Assembly: GCA_964586025.1 (NCBI GenBank)
Contig: CAZPGF010000001.1
Location: 1 to 64,000, forward strand
Direction: 5' to 3'
DNA: 64,000 bases
From: JACKGW01 sp964586025
GTDB lineage: Bacteria; Planctomycetota; PLA2; JAEUHO01
In this document: piece after piece, positions 54,476 through 63,096 of the stretch
Position numbering within the stretch: the first letter of the stretch is position 1
Layout: each line of letters opens with the position of its first letter
Translations under genes and position numbers: made by a program
The notes under the pieces: generated by a model
Seen by the model: the letters and a program-made list of their open reading frames with translations, nothing else
Database searches by the model: none
What the model was told of the DNA's origin: nothing

Positions 54476-56380
54476 ATGGGTCGCCACGACGTCGAGATCA
54501 CCGAACGCCCCGAGGACCTTCGCCGCTTCGAGGAGCGGCTCGTCGCCGACGCCGACGCGCTCGAGCGGATGCTGCTCGAGAAACGCTTCGAGACCGGCGT
54601 GCGCCGGATCGGATTGGAGCAGGAGTTCTTCCTGGTCGACGAGCACGGCCGACCGGCCCCGCGCGCGAACGAGGTGCTCAAGGCGCTCGGCGGCGACGGG
54701 TCGGTCTACCAGAACGAGCTCGCGCTCTACAACGTCGAGGTCGCCCTGCCTCCGCGGCCGCTCGGCGGGACGTGCCTGCGCGAGATGGAGGAGGAACTGC
54801 GGCTGCACGTCGGGACGATCCGCCGCGCCGCCCGCCCGCACGGCGTCGATGTCCTCGCCATCGGCATCCTGCCGACGCTCACCTGGGACCACCTGCGCCT
54901 CGACTGCATGACCCCGTCGCCGCGCTACGAAGCGTTGAACCGACGTGTCCTCGCGATGCGCGGTGGCGAGTTCCGAATCGCGATCCGCGGCGTGGACACC
55001 CTCCATGCCACGCACGACAACGTGTTGCTCGAGGCGTTCAACACGTCGTTCCAGTTGCACCTTCAGGTGGACCCGGACGAGTTCGCGTCAGTCTACAACG
55101 CCATGCAACTGGCGACCGGGGTCGTCTTGGCGGGGGCGGGCAACAGCCCGCTTCTGCTCGGCGCGCGGCTTTGGGACGAGACGCGCATCGCCCTGTTCGA
55201 TCAGTCGATCGACACGCGCACCGACCATCAGTTGAGTCGCGGCAGCCGCCCGCGGGTGTTCTTCGGCGACGATTGGGTCCGCGGCGGCGTGCTCGACCTG
55301 GTCCGCGAGGACATCTCGCGCTTTCGCGTCGTCCTGCCGATGGACGACGGCGAGCCGTGGCCGGCCGACGTGCTCGATGCGGGTGGCGTGCCGCAGTTGA
55401 CGGCCCTCGCGCTGCACAACGGCACGATCTACCGGTGGAACCGTCCGTGCTATGGCGTGTTCGACGGCGTGCCGCATCTAAGGATCGAGAACCGCCCGCT
55501 GCCGGCCGGTCCGACCGCCGTCGACAGTGCCGCCAACGCCGCGTGGCTCTACGGCCTCACGCTGGGGCTCGCGGCGGAGTTCGGCGACGTGGGCCGTCGG
55601 ATGCCGTTCCACGACTGCCAGGCCAACTTCCACGACGCGGCCGCCACCGGGCTGCGCGCGTCGCTGCAGTGGATCGACGGGAAGGCGCGCACGGCGGACG
55701 AACTCGCCCTGTTGACGTTGCCGCTCGCCGCGGAGGGCCTGCGGCGCGCCGGCGTCGACAAGGACGACGGGCACCGGCTCCTCGACGTGGTCGCCGCACG
55801 CGTCACCGCCGGTCGCACCGGCGCGCGCTGGCTCGTCGACGGGTTCAACGGGCTGCGCGACGCGATCCCCAAGGACGAGGCGTTGCAGGTGCTCACGCGC
55901 TCCTACATGGAGCGTCAGCGCGGGGGGGCCCCGGTCCACACCTGGGAGGCGGTCGAGACGCCCGAGCCGACGAATCGCCGCGCCGCCTACGAACGCGTCG
56001 GACAGGTGATGACCGCCGACCTGCTCACGGTCCAGGAGGAAGACACCGTCACGCTCGCCGAAGCGATGATGCGCTGGGAGGGCATCCGCCACGTGCCCGT
56101 CGAGAACGAGGCCGGCACGCTCGTCGGGATGCTCGCGCTGCCGGAGTTGTTCCAGGCGATGAAGCGCGGCAACGGTCAGCCCGAACGCGGGCTGCGGGTC
56201 GGTGAGGTGATGAAGCGGGCGCCGGTCACCGTCGCGCCCGAGACGCCGACGCTCGAGGCGATCGGCCTGATGAAGGAACACGGTCTGTCGGCCGTGCCGG
56301 TCGTCCGCGACGGCCGCTTGGTCGGCCTGCTCACGGTGACCGACTTCCTCACCGTGGTGCAGCGCCTGCTCGAGGGCTGA
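54476..56380 (+). CDS. GCS2-type carboxylate-amine ligase fused to a CBS-domain pair
   Basis: 634 residues. Residues about 15-500 are a glutamate-cysteine-ligase family 2 (YbdK-like) catalytic domain: RIGLEQEFFLVDEHGRPAP holds the conserved Glu pair, NELALYNVEV follows, and HDNVLLEAFNTSFQLHLQV and RIENRPLPAGPTAVDSAANA are further conserved blocks. Residues about 505-634 are two CBS motifs, GQVMTADLLTVQEEDT and GEVMKRAPVTVAPETPT, each with a following GxLVGML/GRLVGLL strand. CBS pairs bind adenine nucleotides, so AMP/ATP control of ligation is inferred. The ligated substrates are unknown. Its end overlaps the convergent gene by 32 bases. Confidence 0.85.
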   Translation: MGRHDVEITERPEDLRRFEERLVADADALERMLLEKRFETGVRRIGLEQEFFLVDEHGRPAPRANEVLKALGGDGSVYQNELALYNVEVALPPRPLGGTCLREMEEELRLHVGTIRRAARPHGVDVLAIGILPTLTWDHLRLDCMTPSPRYEALNRRVLAMRGGEFRIAIRGVDTLHATHDNVLLEAFNTSFQLHLQVDPDEFASVYNAMQLATGVVLAGAGNSPLLLGARLWDETRIALFDQSIDTRTDHQLSRGSRPRVFFGDDWVRGGVLDLVREDISRFRVVLPMDDGEPWPADVLDAGGVPQLTALALHNGTIYRWNRPCYGVFDGVPHLRIENRPLPAGPTAVDSAANAAWLYGLTLGLAAEFGDVGRRMPFHDCQANFHDAAATGLRASLQWIDGKARTADELALLTLPLAAEGLRRAGVDKDDGHRLLDVVAARVTAGRTGARWLVDGFNGLRDAIPKDEALQVLTRSYMERQRGGAPVHTWEAVETPEPTNRRAAYERVGQVMTADLLTVQEEDTVTLAEAMMRWEGIRHVPVENEAGTLVGMLALPELFQAMKRGNGQPERGLRVGEVMKRAPVTVAPETPTLEAIGLMKEHGLSAVPVVRDGRLVGLLTVTDFLTVVQRLLEG

Positions 56381-58116
56381 TCGCGTCGCCGGCGACGCGC
56401 GTCGTCTCCCCGTCGACGATCTCGAACGTGACGCCCGTGACGGCTTCGTCCGACGGGTCCAACGCGAGGGTGCCGCGCCACGTCCCGGGGCGAAGCGCGA
56501 ACGGAGCCTCCCAGCCCCGGCCCTGGGCACGTCGTTCGAGCGGGATCTCGACGTCCGTCTCATGGGGGCCGTCGGCCGCGTACACGCGCAACGTCCCGTC
56601 GCGTGGGTCGCCCGGTGCGAACGACTCGTCGATCGCGAGGCGCCCGCCCGGACGCGGTGTGAACGCCACGTTGCGCACCTCGTCGGCGACGACATCGACG
56701 TCCACGCATTCCCACGCCAGGTCACCGTCGCGAGGCAGCACGCGAACCGACCAGCGGCCGACCTCGAGCCCCCGCGCAACGAACGGCATGGGCGGCGTCC
56801 TCGGCAGCCACGTCGTGGATCGCGACCGCGCCCACGGACCGGCGGGTCCGTGGAGCACCACGGTGGCGCCGCGCGGCCATGCCCCCGTCAGGGAGACGCC
56901 GCCCGCCTCGACCGGCGACAGCGCCAGCGCCACCTCGGTCGGTCCGTTCGATGCGATCGGGCCGACCCGAGCGCGCGCGAACGCCGGGACGGACGGCGTC
57001 GTTCGATCCGGGCACGGCCACCTCGACGACGAGGTCGTCCCGCGCCGCGACGAGGGGCAGCGCGCCGTCGCCGGGAGCGATCCGCAGAGGTCCCGCCGCC
57101 CCGACGACCTCGCCCGCGGCGTCGAGGAGACGAACGCGCCACGGACGCGACGTGCCCGGCAGGTCGGGGTGGGTCAGGTGCAGCCAGGGACGCGCGACGA
57201 GTGCGTCGAACTCGGCGAGTCCTCCACCGCCGATCAGCAGCGCCGGGGGCGTCTCGAGGAACGGTGCTTCGAGGGTCAACTCGTACGGCAACGCGGCGGC
57301 CTCGCCGACGGCGAAGACCCCGCTCGCGTCCACGTCGACATGACCCCAGACCGTGCGGGTGCCCCCGTCGCGGGACAGCTCGACGACCTGGACGCGGCCC
57401 ACGCGCAGCGCGCTCGGCAAGGCCTCCGGCCAGTGGATCCGGCCGTGGATCGGATGCGAGGCCTCGGGTTCGATCTCGACGCGGCGGAGTTCGCCCGGCG
57501 CCGGTGCATCGACCACCAATCTCCGGCGCGCGACCGGCCGATCGCGCGAGAGGCTCGGCTCGGGCTCCACCACCACCGTCACCGTCCGAAGTCCGGGACG
57601 GATTCGGAACGCTGCGGCGACGCCGGCGCGGGCGACTCCCTGTCCGCCGATCGCCGCGATGCGCTGGAGCGGCTCATCCGTTTCGATGCTCGCCCGCGCC
57701 GGACCGAGCAGCGTCGTCTTGACGACGAGTTCGAGCACGCCATGAGGCTCGAGCGTCGCGCGCGCGAGGAACCGATTCGCGTCGCCGCGTTCGATCGCCA
57801 ACGCCCCGCCCGGGGGCAACTCGTACCACGGCGCGCGCACCTCGATCGCGTCGGCGATCGCCTGGGGCGAGTCCGGCGAGGCGTCCGCCGCGAGAGGAAC
57901 CGGATGCACGCGAGCGCGTCCTTCGGCGTCCGCATCGACCCAGCCGCCGTCGACGAACCGAGCACGTGCCTGGGCGCGCGGCACCGGTCTCCCGCCGGCG
58001 TCCACGATCGTCACGAGCACGGAAAGACCCTCGGGGCCGCGCGCGCCCCGTGAGCCGAGCCATGCGCCCACGGCGGCGAGGAGCGCGATGGGCAACCACA
58101 GCACGACGCGGCGCAT
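56349..58116 (-). CDS. Membrane-anchored beta-rich protein with a frameshift near 57006, unknown function
   Basis: Not recognised. From ATG 58116 the product has a membrane anchor (about 5-21) and then repeated Ig-like beta strands (EGLSVLVTIVDAGGRPVPRA and similar, as in carboxypeptidase-regulatory-like domains). Around 57005-57010 the high-GC3 frame changes by +1: the original frame continues with Arg-rich nonsense. The shifted frame continues naturally (TPSVPAFARARVGPIASNGP, then VALALSPVEAGGV) to a stop at 56349. The joined product would be about 588 residues. Either one base was added in assembly or the gene is mutated. It is coupled to the M50 protease gene by TGATG. Confidence 0.65.
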
Positions 58117-58769
58117 CAGGCGAATCCGGCGAGGCGCGCGAACGTCGTCACGGCCACCGAGTACGAGCGGTAGAAGAGCGGTCCGCCGAAGAAGAACACG
58201 AGGAGGAACCCGGCCTGGAAGAACGGCGCGAGGTCGGGATTGGACGTCCAGCGCCGCCATGCCGGCCAGAAGTCCGCGAGCACGGTCGACCCGTCGAGCG
58301 GAGGGATCGGCAACAGGTTGAACACGCAGAGCGCGAGGTTCAGCGTGGCCGCGAGCAGCAGCACGTTGGCGACGCGGAACTCCTCGAAGAACAGCACCCC
58401 GTTCGGCGGGGCGATCAGGCCGAAGCGCACCAGGAGGCCCGCCGAGACGACACCGATCGCCGCGAGCAGGAGGTTCGTCGCGGGGCCCGCGAAGGCGACG
58501 GCGGCGCGACCGAATCGACCGCGGAAGCGGTCCGGTCGCACCGGCATCGCGCCGAAGCCGAGGCCGAGCACCGCGAGCAGGATCAACGAGAACGCGCCCA
58601 TGTGGACGAGCGGATTCCACGTCATGTGGCCGGTCTCGATCGGCGTGCGATCGCCTTGGCGGATCGCGACGACGCCGTGAGCGAGTTCGTGCAGCACGAT
58701 GCTCACGATCACGAGGACGATCCACGTGGCGTAGAACGCCGGGTTCGACTCGAGAACCTTGAGGAACAT
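58116..58769 (-). CDS. M50-family site-2-type membrane metalloprotease
   Basis: 217 residues and five to six membrane helices. The zinc motif HELAH is at 27-31 and the third ligand Asp in NLLPIPPLDG at 151-160, the two signatures of M50B rhomboid-like/S2P proteases without PDZ or CBS domains. Such minimal S2P enzymes cleave within membranes, often releasing transcription factors; the substrate is unknown. The start at ATG 58769 has a GGAGAG-type site upstream and shares a divergent promoter region with anmK. Confidence 0.9.
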   Translation of the reverse strand: MFLKVLESNPAFYATWIVLVIVSIVLHELAHGVVAIRQGDRTPIETGHMTWNPLVHMGAFSLILLAVLGLGFGAMPVRPDRFRGRFGRAAVAFAGPATNLLLAAIGVVSAGLLVRFGLIAPPNGVLFFEEFRVANVLLLAATLNLALCVFNLLPIPPLDGSTVLADFWPAWRRWTSNPDLAPFFQAGFLLVFFFGGPLFYRSYSVAVTTFARLAGFA

Positions 58770-58799
58770 GCCGGGGGCTCTCCGAGGGCGCCGCCCGTG

Positions 58800-58805
58800 T
58801 ACGGT
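58800..58805 (+). promoter_or_regulatory. Possible -10 element of anmK in the divergent gap
   Basis: TACGGT 54 bases before the anmK ATG, giving a leader of about 48 bases. Minus-strand TACCGT and TACACG overlap the same spot for the M50 gene. Confidence 0.3.
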
Positions 58806-58859
58806 AGAGGCGTCCGCCCGTCGGGGCGAGAAGCACGCGGGCCCCGGCGAGGACGCTCC

Positions 58860-60023
58860 ATGCGCGACGGCGGCGATCGTTGGATGCTCGGGCTGATGAG
58901 CGGGATGAGCCGCGACGGCGTGGACGTCGCGCTCGTGCGGATTCGCGGCGTCGGCGACGGGCCGCGCGAGGTCGATCTCGTTCACGCCCGAACCGAGCCG
59001 TACCCTCCGGCCCTGCGCGCGCGCCTCGCGAGGGCGGTCGGCGGCGATCTCGCGGAGGTCGCGGCGCTCCACCTCGATCTGCCGGCGGTCTGGGCGCCGG
59101 TCGTCCTCGACGTGCTGCGCGAAGCGGGCGTCCGCCCGACCGAGATCGCCGCGCTCGGGTCGCACGGACAGACGGTGTTTCATCGTCCGCGGAACGGCAA
59201 CGAGCGCGCCGTGACGTTGCAGATCGGTCATGGCGACGTGCTGGCGATGGCGACGGGAGTGCGCGTCGTCGCCGACTTCCGCGTGCGCGATGTCGTGTCG
59301 GAAGGCGAGGGCGCGCCTCTCGTGCCGCTGGCCGATCTGCTCGTGTTCGGCCGTTCGGACGAGGCGCGAGCGTGCTGGAACCTCGGCAGCATCGCGAACG
59401 TGACGCTCCTGCCCGCGGGCGGAACGGACGTGACCCGCTGCGGGGTCGTCGCATTCGACACGGGTCCGGCGAACGCGTTGATCGATGCGTTCGTCGGCAC
59501 GGCGGACGCCGCGGGCATCGACCGCGACGGCGCGCTCTCCGCGCGGGGCCGGGTGGACGAGGACCTGCTCGCCGACCTCGTCGCGCGTCGCCGGGCGTGG
59601 CTCGACCGGTCGCCGCCGAAGAGCGCGGGGTACGCGACGTGGGGGCCGGACCTCGCATCGTCCCTCGTCGGCGCGCACGAAGGCGTCGCGCTCGCCGACC
59701 GCGTGCGCACCGCGGTGGAGGCGACCGCGCGCCTCATGCGGGACGCCTGGGACCGTCATGTCGTCCCGCGGCGTCTCGCCGTCCGGCGCGTCATCCTCTC
59801 CGGTGGGGGCTGCCGCAACCCGACGCTTCTCGCGGCGATTCGCGCGTCGTTCGCTGACCTCGACCTCGCGATGGAACCGCTCGAGCCCGCGTGGAGTGAC
59901 GCGAAGGAGGCGATCGCCTTCGCGCTCCTCGCCGACGAGACGCTCCACGGACGCGCGGGCAATCTCCCGTCCGCAACCGGCGCGTCACGCGCCGTGCGCC
60001 TCGGCACCGTGTTCGATCCGTGA
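58860..60023 (+). CDS. anmK: Anhydro-N-acetylmuramic acid kinase
   Basis: 387 residues. Cleaves and phosphorylates 1,6-anhydro-MurNAc to MurNAc-6-phosphate in peptidoglycan recycling. Family marks are GLMSGMSRDGVDVALV (ATP loop; the usual MSGTS reads MSGMS), LGSHGQTVFH near 99-108, FDTGPANALIDAF near 199-211 (catalytic Asp) and LSGGGCRNPTLL near 316-327. Its presence shows a peptidoglycan wall. The MurQ etherase gene is not in view. The end overlaps the convergent dut gene by 39 bases. Confidence 0.94.
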   Translation: MRDGGDRWMLGLMSGMSRDGVDVALVRIRGVGDGPREVDLVHARTEPYPPALRARLARAVGGDLAEVAALHLDLPAVWAPVVLDVLREAGVRPTEIAALGSHGQTVFHRPRNGNERAVTLQIGHGDVLAMATGVRVVADFRVRDVVSEGEGAPLVPLADLLVFGRSDEARACWNLGSIANVTLLPAGGTDVTRCGVVAFDTGPANALIDAFVGTADAAGIDRDGALSARGRVDEDLLADLVARRRAWLDRSPPKSAGYATWGPDLASSLVGAHEGVALADRVRTAVEATARLMRDAWDRHVVPRRLAVRRVILSGGGCRNPTLLAAIRASFADLDLAMEPLEPAWSDAKEAIAFALLADETLHGRAGNLPSATGASRAVRLGTVFDP

Positions 60024-60473
60024 GTCCGTATGTCCGAATCCGCCGACGCCGCGCGCGGTCGCGTCGAGTTCGTCCAGGGGCCGCCACGTCGCACGACCGA
60101 CCGGTGCGAACACGAGTTGCGCGATGCGGTCCCCGCGTTCGATGCGAACCGGCTGCATGCCGAGGTTGACCAACAGCACCTGCACCTCGCCGCGGTAGTC
60201 GCTGTCGATCGTGCCGGGGGAGTTGAGGCAGGTCACCCCATGTCGGGCTGCCCATCCGCTGCGCGGACGCACCTGACACTCCCAACCCGCGGGCACCGCG
60301 ATCGACAGCCCGGTGGGCACGCGGGCCCGCGCGCCCGGTGCGAGTTCGAGCGGTTCGCCGAGCGCAGCACGGACATCGAGCCCCGCCGCGCCCGCCGTCT
60401 CGTACGCGGGCAGCGGCAGCCCACGGGCGTGGTCGAGCACGCGGATCGGGACGTCGAGATGTCGATCGCTCAT
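59985..60473 (-). CDS. dut: Trimeric dUTPase
   Basis: 162 residues. Hydrolyses dUTP to dUMP to keep uracil out of DNA and feed dTMP synthesis. The five family motifs are in order: AGLDVRA, RSGWA, GTIDSDYRGEV, RGDRIAQLV and RGVGGFGHTDS at the flexible C-terminal arm. The last normally reads RGxGGFGSTG. ATG 60473 has TAGCCT eight bases ahead, and the frame is open further upstream without family sequence. It is antiparallel to anmK with a 39-base coding overlap. Confidence 0.95.
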   Translation of the reverse strand: MSDRHLDVPIRVLDHARGLPLPAYETAGAAGLDVRAALGEPLELAPGARARVPTGLSIAVPAGWECQVRPRSGWAARHGVTCLNSPGTIDSDYRGEVQVLLVNLGMQPVRIERGDRIAQLVFAPVGRATWRPLDELDATARGVGGFGHTDSRIEHGAEAHGA

Positions 60474-60481
60474 GACCCCGC

Positions 60482-60487
60482 AGGCTA
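60482..60487 (-). promoter_or_regulatory. Predicted -10 element, leaderless dut
   Basis: TAGCCT on the minus strand, eight bases before the ATG at 60473. Confidence 0.5.
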
Positions 60488-60606
60488 CGGCGCCGGGGCG
60501 ACACCCGCTCCACCGAGCCGCTCCCCATCCGCCCCGCCGGCATCGCGCATGGCCAAGGACCCCGGCGTCGCGCCTCGACGCGCATCGCGCGACGCGGAGA
60601 ACGGCA

Positions 60607-60634
60607 TTGACACCCCGCGCCGAAGCCGGACAAT
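60607..60634 (+). promoter_or_regulatory. Sigma-70-like promoter of the ABC ATPase, leaderless
   Basis: Perfect TTGACA (60607-60612), 16-base spacer, GACAAT (60629-60634), then eight bases to ATG 60643. This is the best full promoter in the window, and the expected +1 is one or two bases before the start codon. Confidence 0.6.
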
Positions 60635-60642
60635 CCCGCACC

Positions 60643-62460
60643 ATGCCCAATCCTCTGCTTGAAATCCGGGGACTCAAGACGTGGTTCCACACCGAGGACC
60701 GGATCGTCCGCGCGGTGGACATGGCCTCCGACGTACGGATCACGCTGAACGAAGGCCATACGCTCGGTGTCGTCGGCGAGTCGGGCTCCGGCAAGAGCGT
60801 CACCGCGATGACGATCATGCAGTTGCTGCCGCCCGAGACCGCGCGGATCCATGCCGGCGAGGTGTCCTTCCTCGGGCGGGACATCGTCCGCCTGCCGCGT
60901 TCGCAGATGCGCGCGATGCGCGGCCGCGACATCGGGATGATCTTCCAGGAGCCGATGACGTCGCTGAATCCGGTGTTCACAGTCGGCGACCAGGTGATGG
61001 AGCCCATCCTTATCCACGAGAAGATCAGTCGTGCCGCAGCGCGCGAGCGCGTGATCCAGCTGTTCCGCGAGGTGGACATTCCCGACCCGGAACGGCGCAT
61101 CGACACCTACCCGCACGAGATGTCCGGCGGCCAGAAGCAGCGTGTGATGATCGCGATGGCCCTGAGCTGCAATCCGAAGCTGCTGATCGCCGACGAGCCG
61201 ACGACCGCGCTCGACGTGACGATTCAGGCGCAGATCCTCGATCTGCTGCGACGCCTCCGCGACGAGCGCGGCATGTCGATCCTGTTCATCACGCACGACC
61301 TCGGCGTGATCGCAGAGATCGCCGACGACGTCGCCGTGATGTTCCAGGGGCATCTCGTCGAGTACGGCAACGTCGTGGACATCTTCGGCAACCCCCAGCA
61401 CCCGTACACCCGAAGTCTCCTGGCGTGCCGTCCCTCGCTCGACACGACTTACAAGCGCCTGCCGACGACGTCGACGTTCATGGACTGGCGTTTGGACGAG
61501 GACCATCGACTGATCGTCACGCCGAAGGACGTCAGCCCGGCGGAACTCGATGCGATCTGCACCCGTGGCCGCGACAAATTGATCGCGCCCGAGGGCGGGC
61601 CGTTGCTCTCCGTTCGCGATCTGCGGGTCTGGTTCCCGATCCGCAAGGGCGTGTTCGGACGCGTCCACGATCACGTCAAGGCGGTGCAGGACGTGGACTT
61701 CGACGTGTGGCGCGGGCAGACCCTGGGCCTCGTCGGCGAGTCCGGCTGCGGCAAGACGACGGCCGGTCGCGCGTTGCTGCGGTTGATCGAGAATAAGAAC
61801 GGGGTCGAGGTCGGCGGCCAGGCGATCTACGAGGGGCGCGACCTGTTCCGGATGTCGAACCGCGAGTTCCGGGGGATGCGCCGCCGGATGCAGATCATCT
61901 TCCAGGATCCGTACTCGTCGTTGAACCCGCGCATGACGGTCGGCGACATGATCGCGGAACCGATGGACGTGCACAAGTTGATCCGCTCGCGCTCCGAGCG
62001 CACCGATCGCGTGGCGGAACTCCTCGTCGAGGTCGGGCTCAAGCCCGAACACATGAATCGGTATCCGCACGAGTTCTCCGGCGGTCAGCGCCAGCGCATC
62101 TCGATCGCGCGCGCTCTCGCCCTCGAGCCGGAGTTCCTGATCTGCGACGAGTCGGTCAGCGCGCTGGACGTGTCCGTGCAGGCGCAGGTCTTGAACCTGC
62201 TCAAGGACCTGCAGGAAGCGCGGTCGCTGACCTACATCTTCATCAGCCACGACCTCTCCGTCGTGAAGTTCATGTCCGACACGATGGCGGTCATGCAGGC
62301 CGGCCGGATCGTCGAGATGGGCGTGGCGAGCGAGATCTACCGGAGCCCCCGCGAGGACTACACCAAGCGTCTGATCGACGCCGTCCCGAGCGACGACATC
62401 GAGAAGATCCGCGTTCGTCAAGCCGAGCGCGCCGCGTCCCGCGTGCCCGCGACCGCGTAG
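60643..62460 (+). CDS. Peptide/nickel-type ABC transporter ATPase with two fused nucleotide-binding domains
   Basis: 605 residues carrying both ATPases of a Dpp/Opp-type importer, like GsiA/YejF. Domain 1 has Walker A GESGSGKS (45-52), signature MSGGQKQR and Walker B LLIADEPTTALD. Domain 2 has Walker A GESGCGKT (near 365-372), signature FSGGQRQR and LICDESVSALD. Both domains keep the DppD/DppF-type tails (HPYTRSLL near 260; the second ends EDYTKRLIDAVP). Substrate-binding and permease genes are not visible, so partners lie elsewhere. It is preceded by a full promoter and is probably transcribed alone or with the CDGSH gene. Confidence 0.93.
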   Translation: MPNPLLEIRGLKTWFHTEDRIVRAVDMASDVRITLNEGHTLGVVGESGSGKSVTAMTIMQLLPPETARIHAGEVSFLGRDIVRLPRSQMRAMRGRDIGMIFQEPMTSLNPVFTVGDQVMEPILIHEKISRAAARERVIQLFREVDIPDPERRIDTYPHEMSGGQKQRVMIAMALSCNPKLLIADEPTTALDVTIQAQILDLLRRLRDERGMSILFITHDLGVIAEIADDVAVMFQGHLVEYGNVVDIFGNPQHPYTRSLLACRPSLDTTYKRLPTTSTFMDWRLDEDHRLIVTPKDVSPAELDAICTRGRDKLIAPEGGPLLSVRDLRVWFPIRKGVFGRVHDHVKAVQDVDFDVWRGQTLGLVGESGCGKTTAGRALLRLIENKNGVEVGGQAIYEGRDLFRMSNREFRGMRRRMQIIFQDPYSSLNPRMTVGDMIAEPMDVHKLIRSRSERTDRVAELLVEVGLKPEHMNRYPHEFSGGQRQRISIARALALEPEFLICDESVSALDVSVQAQVLNLLKDLQEARSLTYIFISHDLSVVKFMSDTMAVMQAGRIVEMGVASEIYRSPREDYTKRLIDAVPSDDIEKIRVRQAERAASRVPATA

Positions 62461-62473
62461 TTGGAGGCGAGGC

Positions 62474-62746
62474 ATGGACTCCGATCAGGTTCGTCCGCTC
62501 GTCGTCACGCTGCAGCCCGGCCGTCACGCGATCTGCGCGTGCGGGCGCACCGCATCGCCGCCGTTCTGCGACGGACATCACCGCGACACGGAGTTCACGC
62601 CCCGCATCGAAGTCGTCGAGGGCATGGCGCGAAACGTCGCGTGGTGCCGTTGCTTCACCTCGTCGAACGGCCCGTGGTGCGACGGCAGCCACACCGCACT
62701 CTGGACGGGCACGGGCCCCGATCCCGACGACGAGGCGACGCGATGA
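62474..62746 (+). CDS. Double CDGSH iron-sulfur domain protein
   Basis: 90 residues with two CDGSH-type [2Fe-2S] motifs: C-x-C-x8-C-D-G-x-H at about 22-36 (CACGRTASPPFCDGHH) and again at about 58-73 (CRCFTSSNGPWCDGSH). Each binds one cluster with three Cys and one His. Prokaryotic tandem CDGSH proteins of this size are cytosolic redox proteins of uncertain role. GGAGG precedes the ATG (62463-62467), 14 bases after the ABC gene. The stop overlaps the next ATG (ATGA). Confidence 0.9.
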   Translation: MDSDQVRPLVVTLQPGRHAICACGRTASPPFCDGHHRDTEFTPRIEVVEGMARNVAWCRCFTSSNGPWCDGSHTALWTGTGPDPDDEATR

Positions 62747-62952
62747 ACCCGCCGCCCGGCGAGCGCCGGCTACAGGCGCTCGAGGAGGCGGGCGTGACCC
62801 AGGAGCGCGCGCTCGAACGACTCGACGCGGTCGTTCGCGAACGGGAGGCCGCGCTCGACCGGATCGAACGCCGACTCGCCCTCCTCGAGCGCCGACTCGC
62901 CGATCTCCTCGATGCCGCGGCGCCGCCGTACGAGGACGACCTCCTCGACTGA
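62743..62952 (+). CDS. Small coiled-coil protein coupled to the CDGSH gene
   Basis: 69 residues. Heptad-like Leu/Arg/Glu pattern from about 10 to 55 (RLQALEEAGVTQERALERLD, then RIERRLALLERRLADLL) with an acidic tail ending in DDLLD. It resembles SlyX-like small coiled coils in length and style, but this is not a family match. No signal peptide or metal site. ATG 62743 overlaps the CDGSH stop, so it is translated from the same message. Function unknown. Confidence 0.65.
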   Translation: MNPPPGERRLQALEEAGVTQERALERLDAVVREREAALDRIERRLALLERRLADLLDAAAPPYEDDLLD

Positions 62953-63041
62953 GCGCCGATTCCATGGGCCGCCCCTGCCGCGCCTGGCGATCCTCTCGCG
63001 GCGATTCGGCGTCGCCCCGGAAGCGGCTCCGAGCGTCCTCG

Positions 63042-63063
63042 CCCTCGCGCCTTCCCGCGAGGG
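63042..63063. terminator. Candidate bidirectional terminator, 8-bp stem
   Basis: CCCTCGCG-CCTTCC-CGCGAGGG in the 144-base gap between the converging coiled-coil gene and the PLP enzyme gene. It is a perfect stem with a 6-base loop. No T-run is visible. Confidence 0.45.
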
Positions 63064-63096
63064 ATCTCGAGCGCGGCCGAGGCGCGGTGCGCTTCG

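Noticed and set aside
58116..59948. N-terminal extension of the M50 protease across anmK
   Set aside because: That part is antisense to anmK; ATG 58769 gives the family N-terminus.
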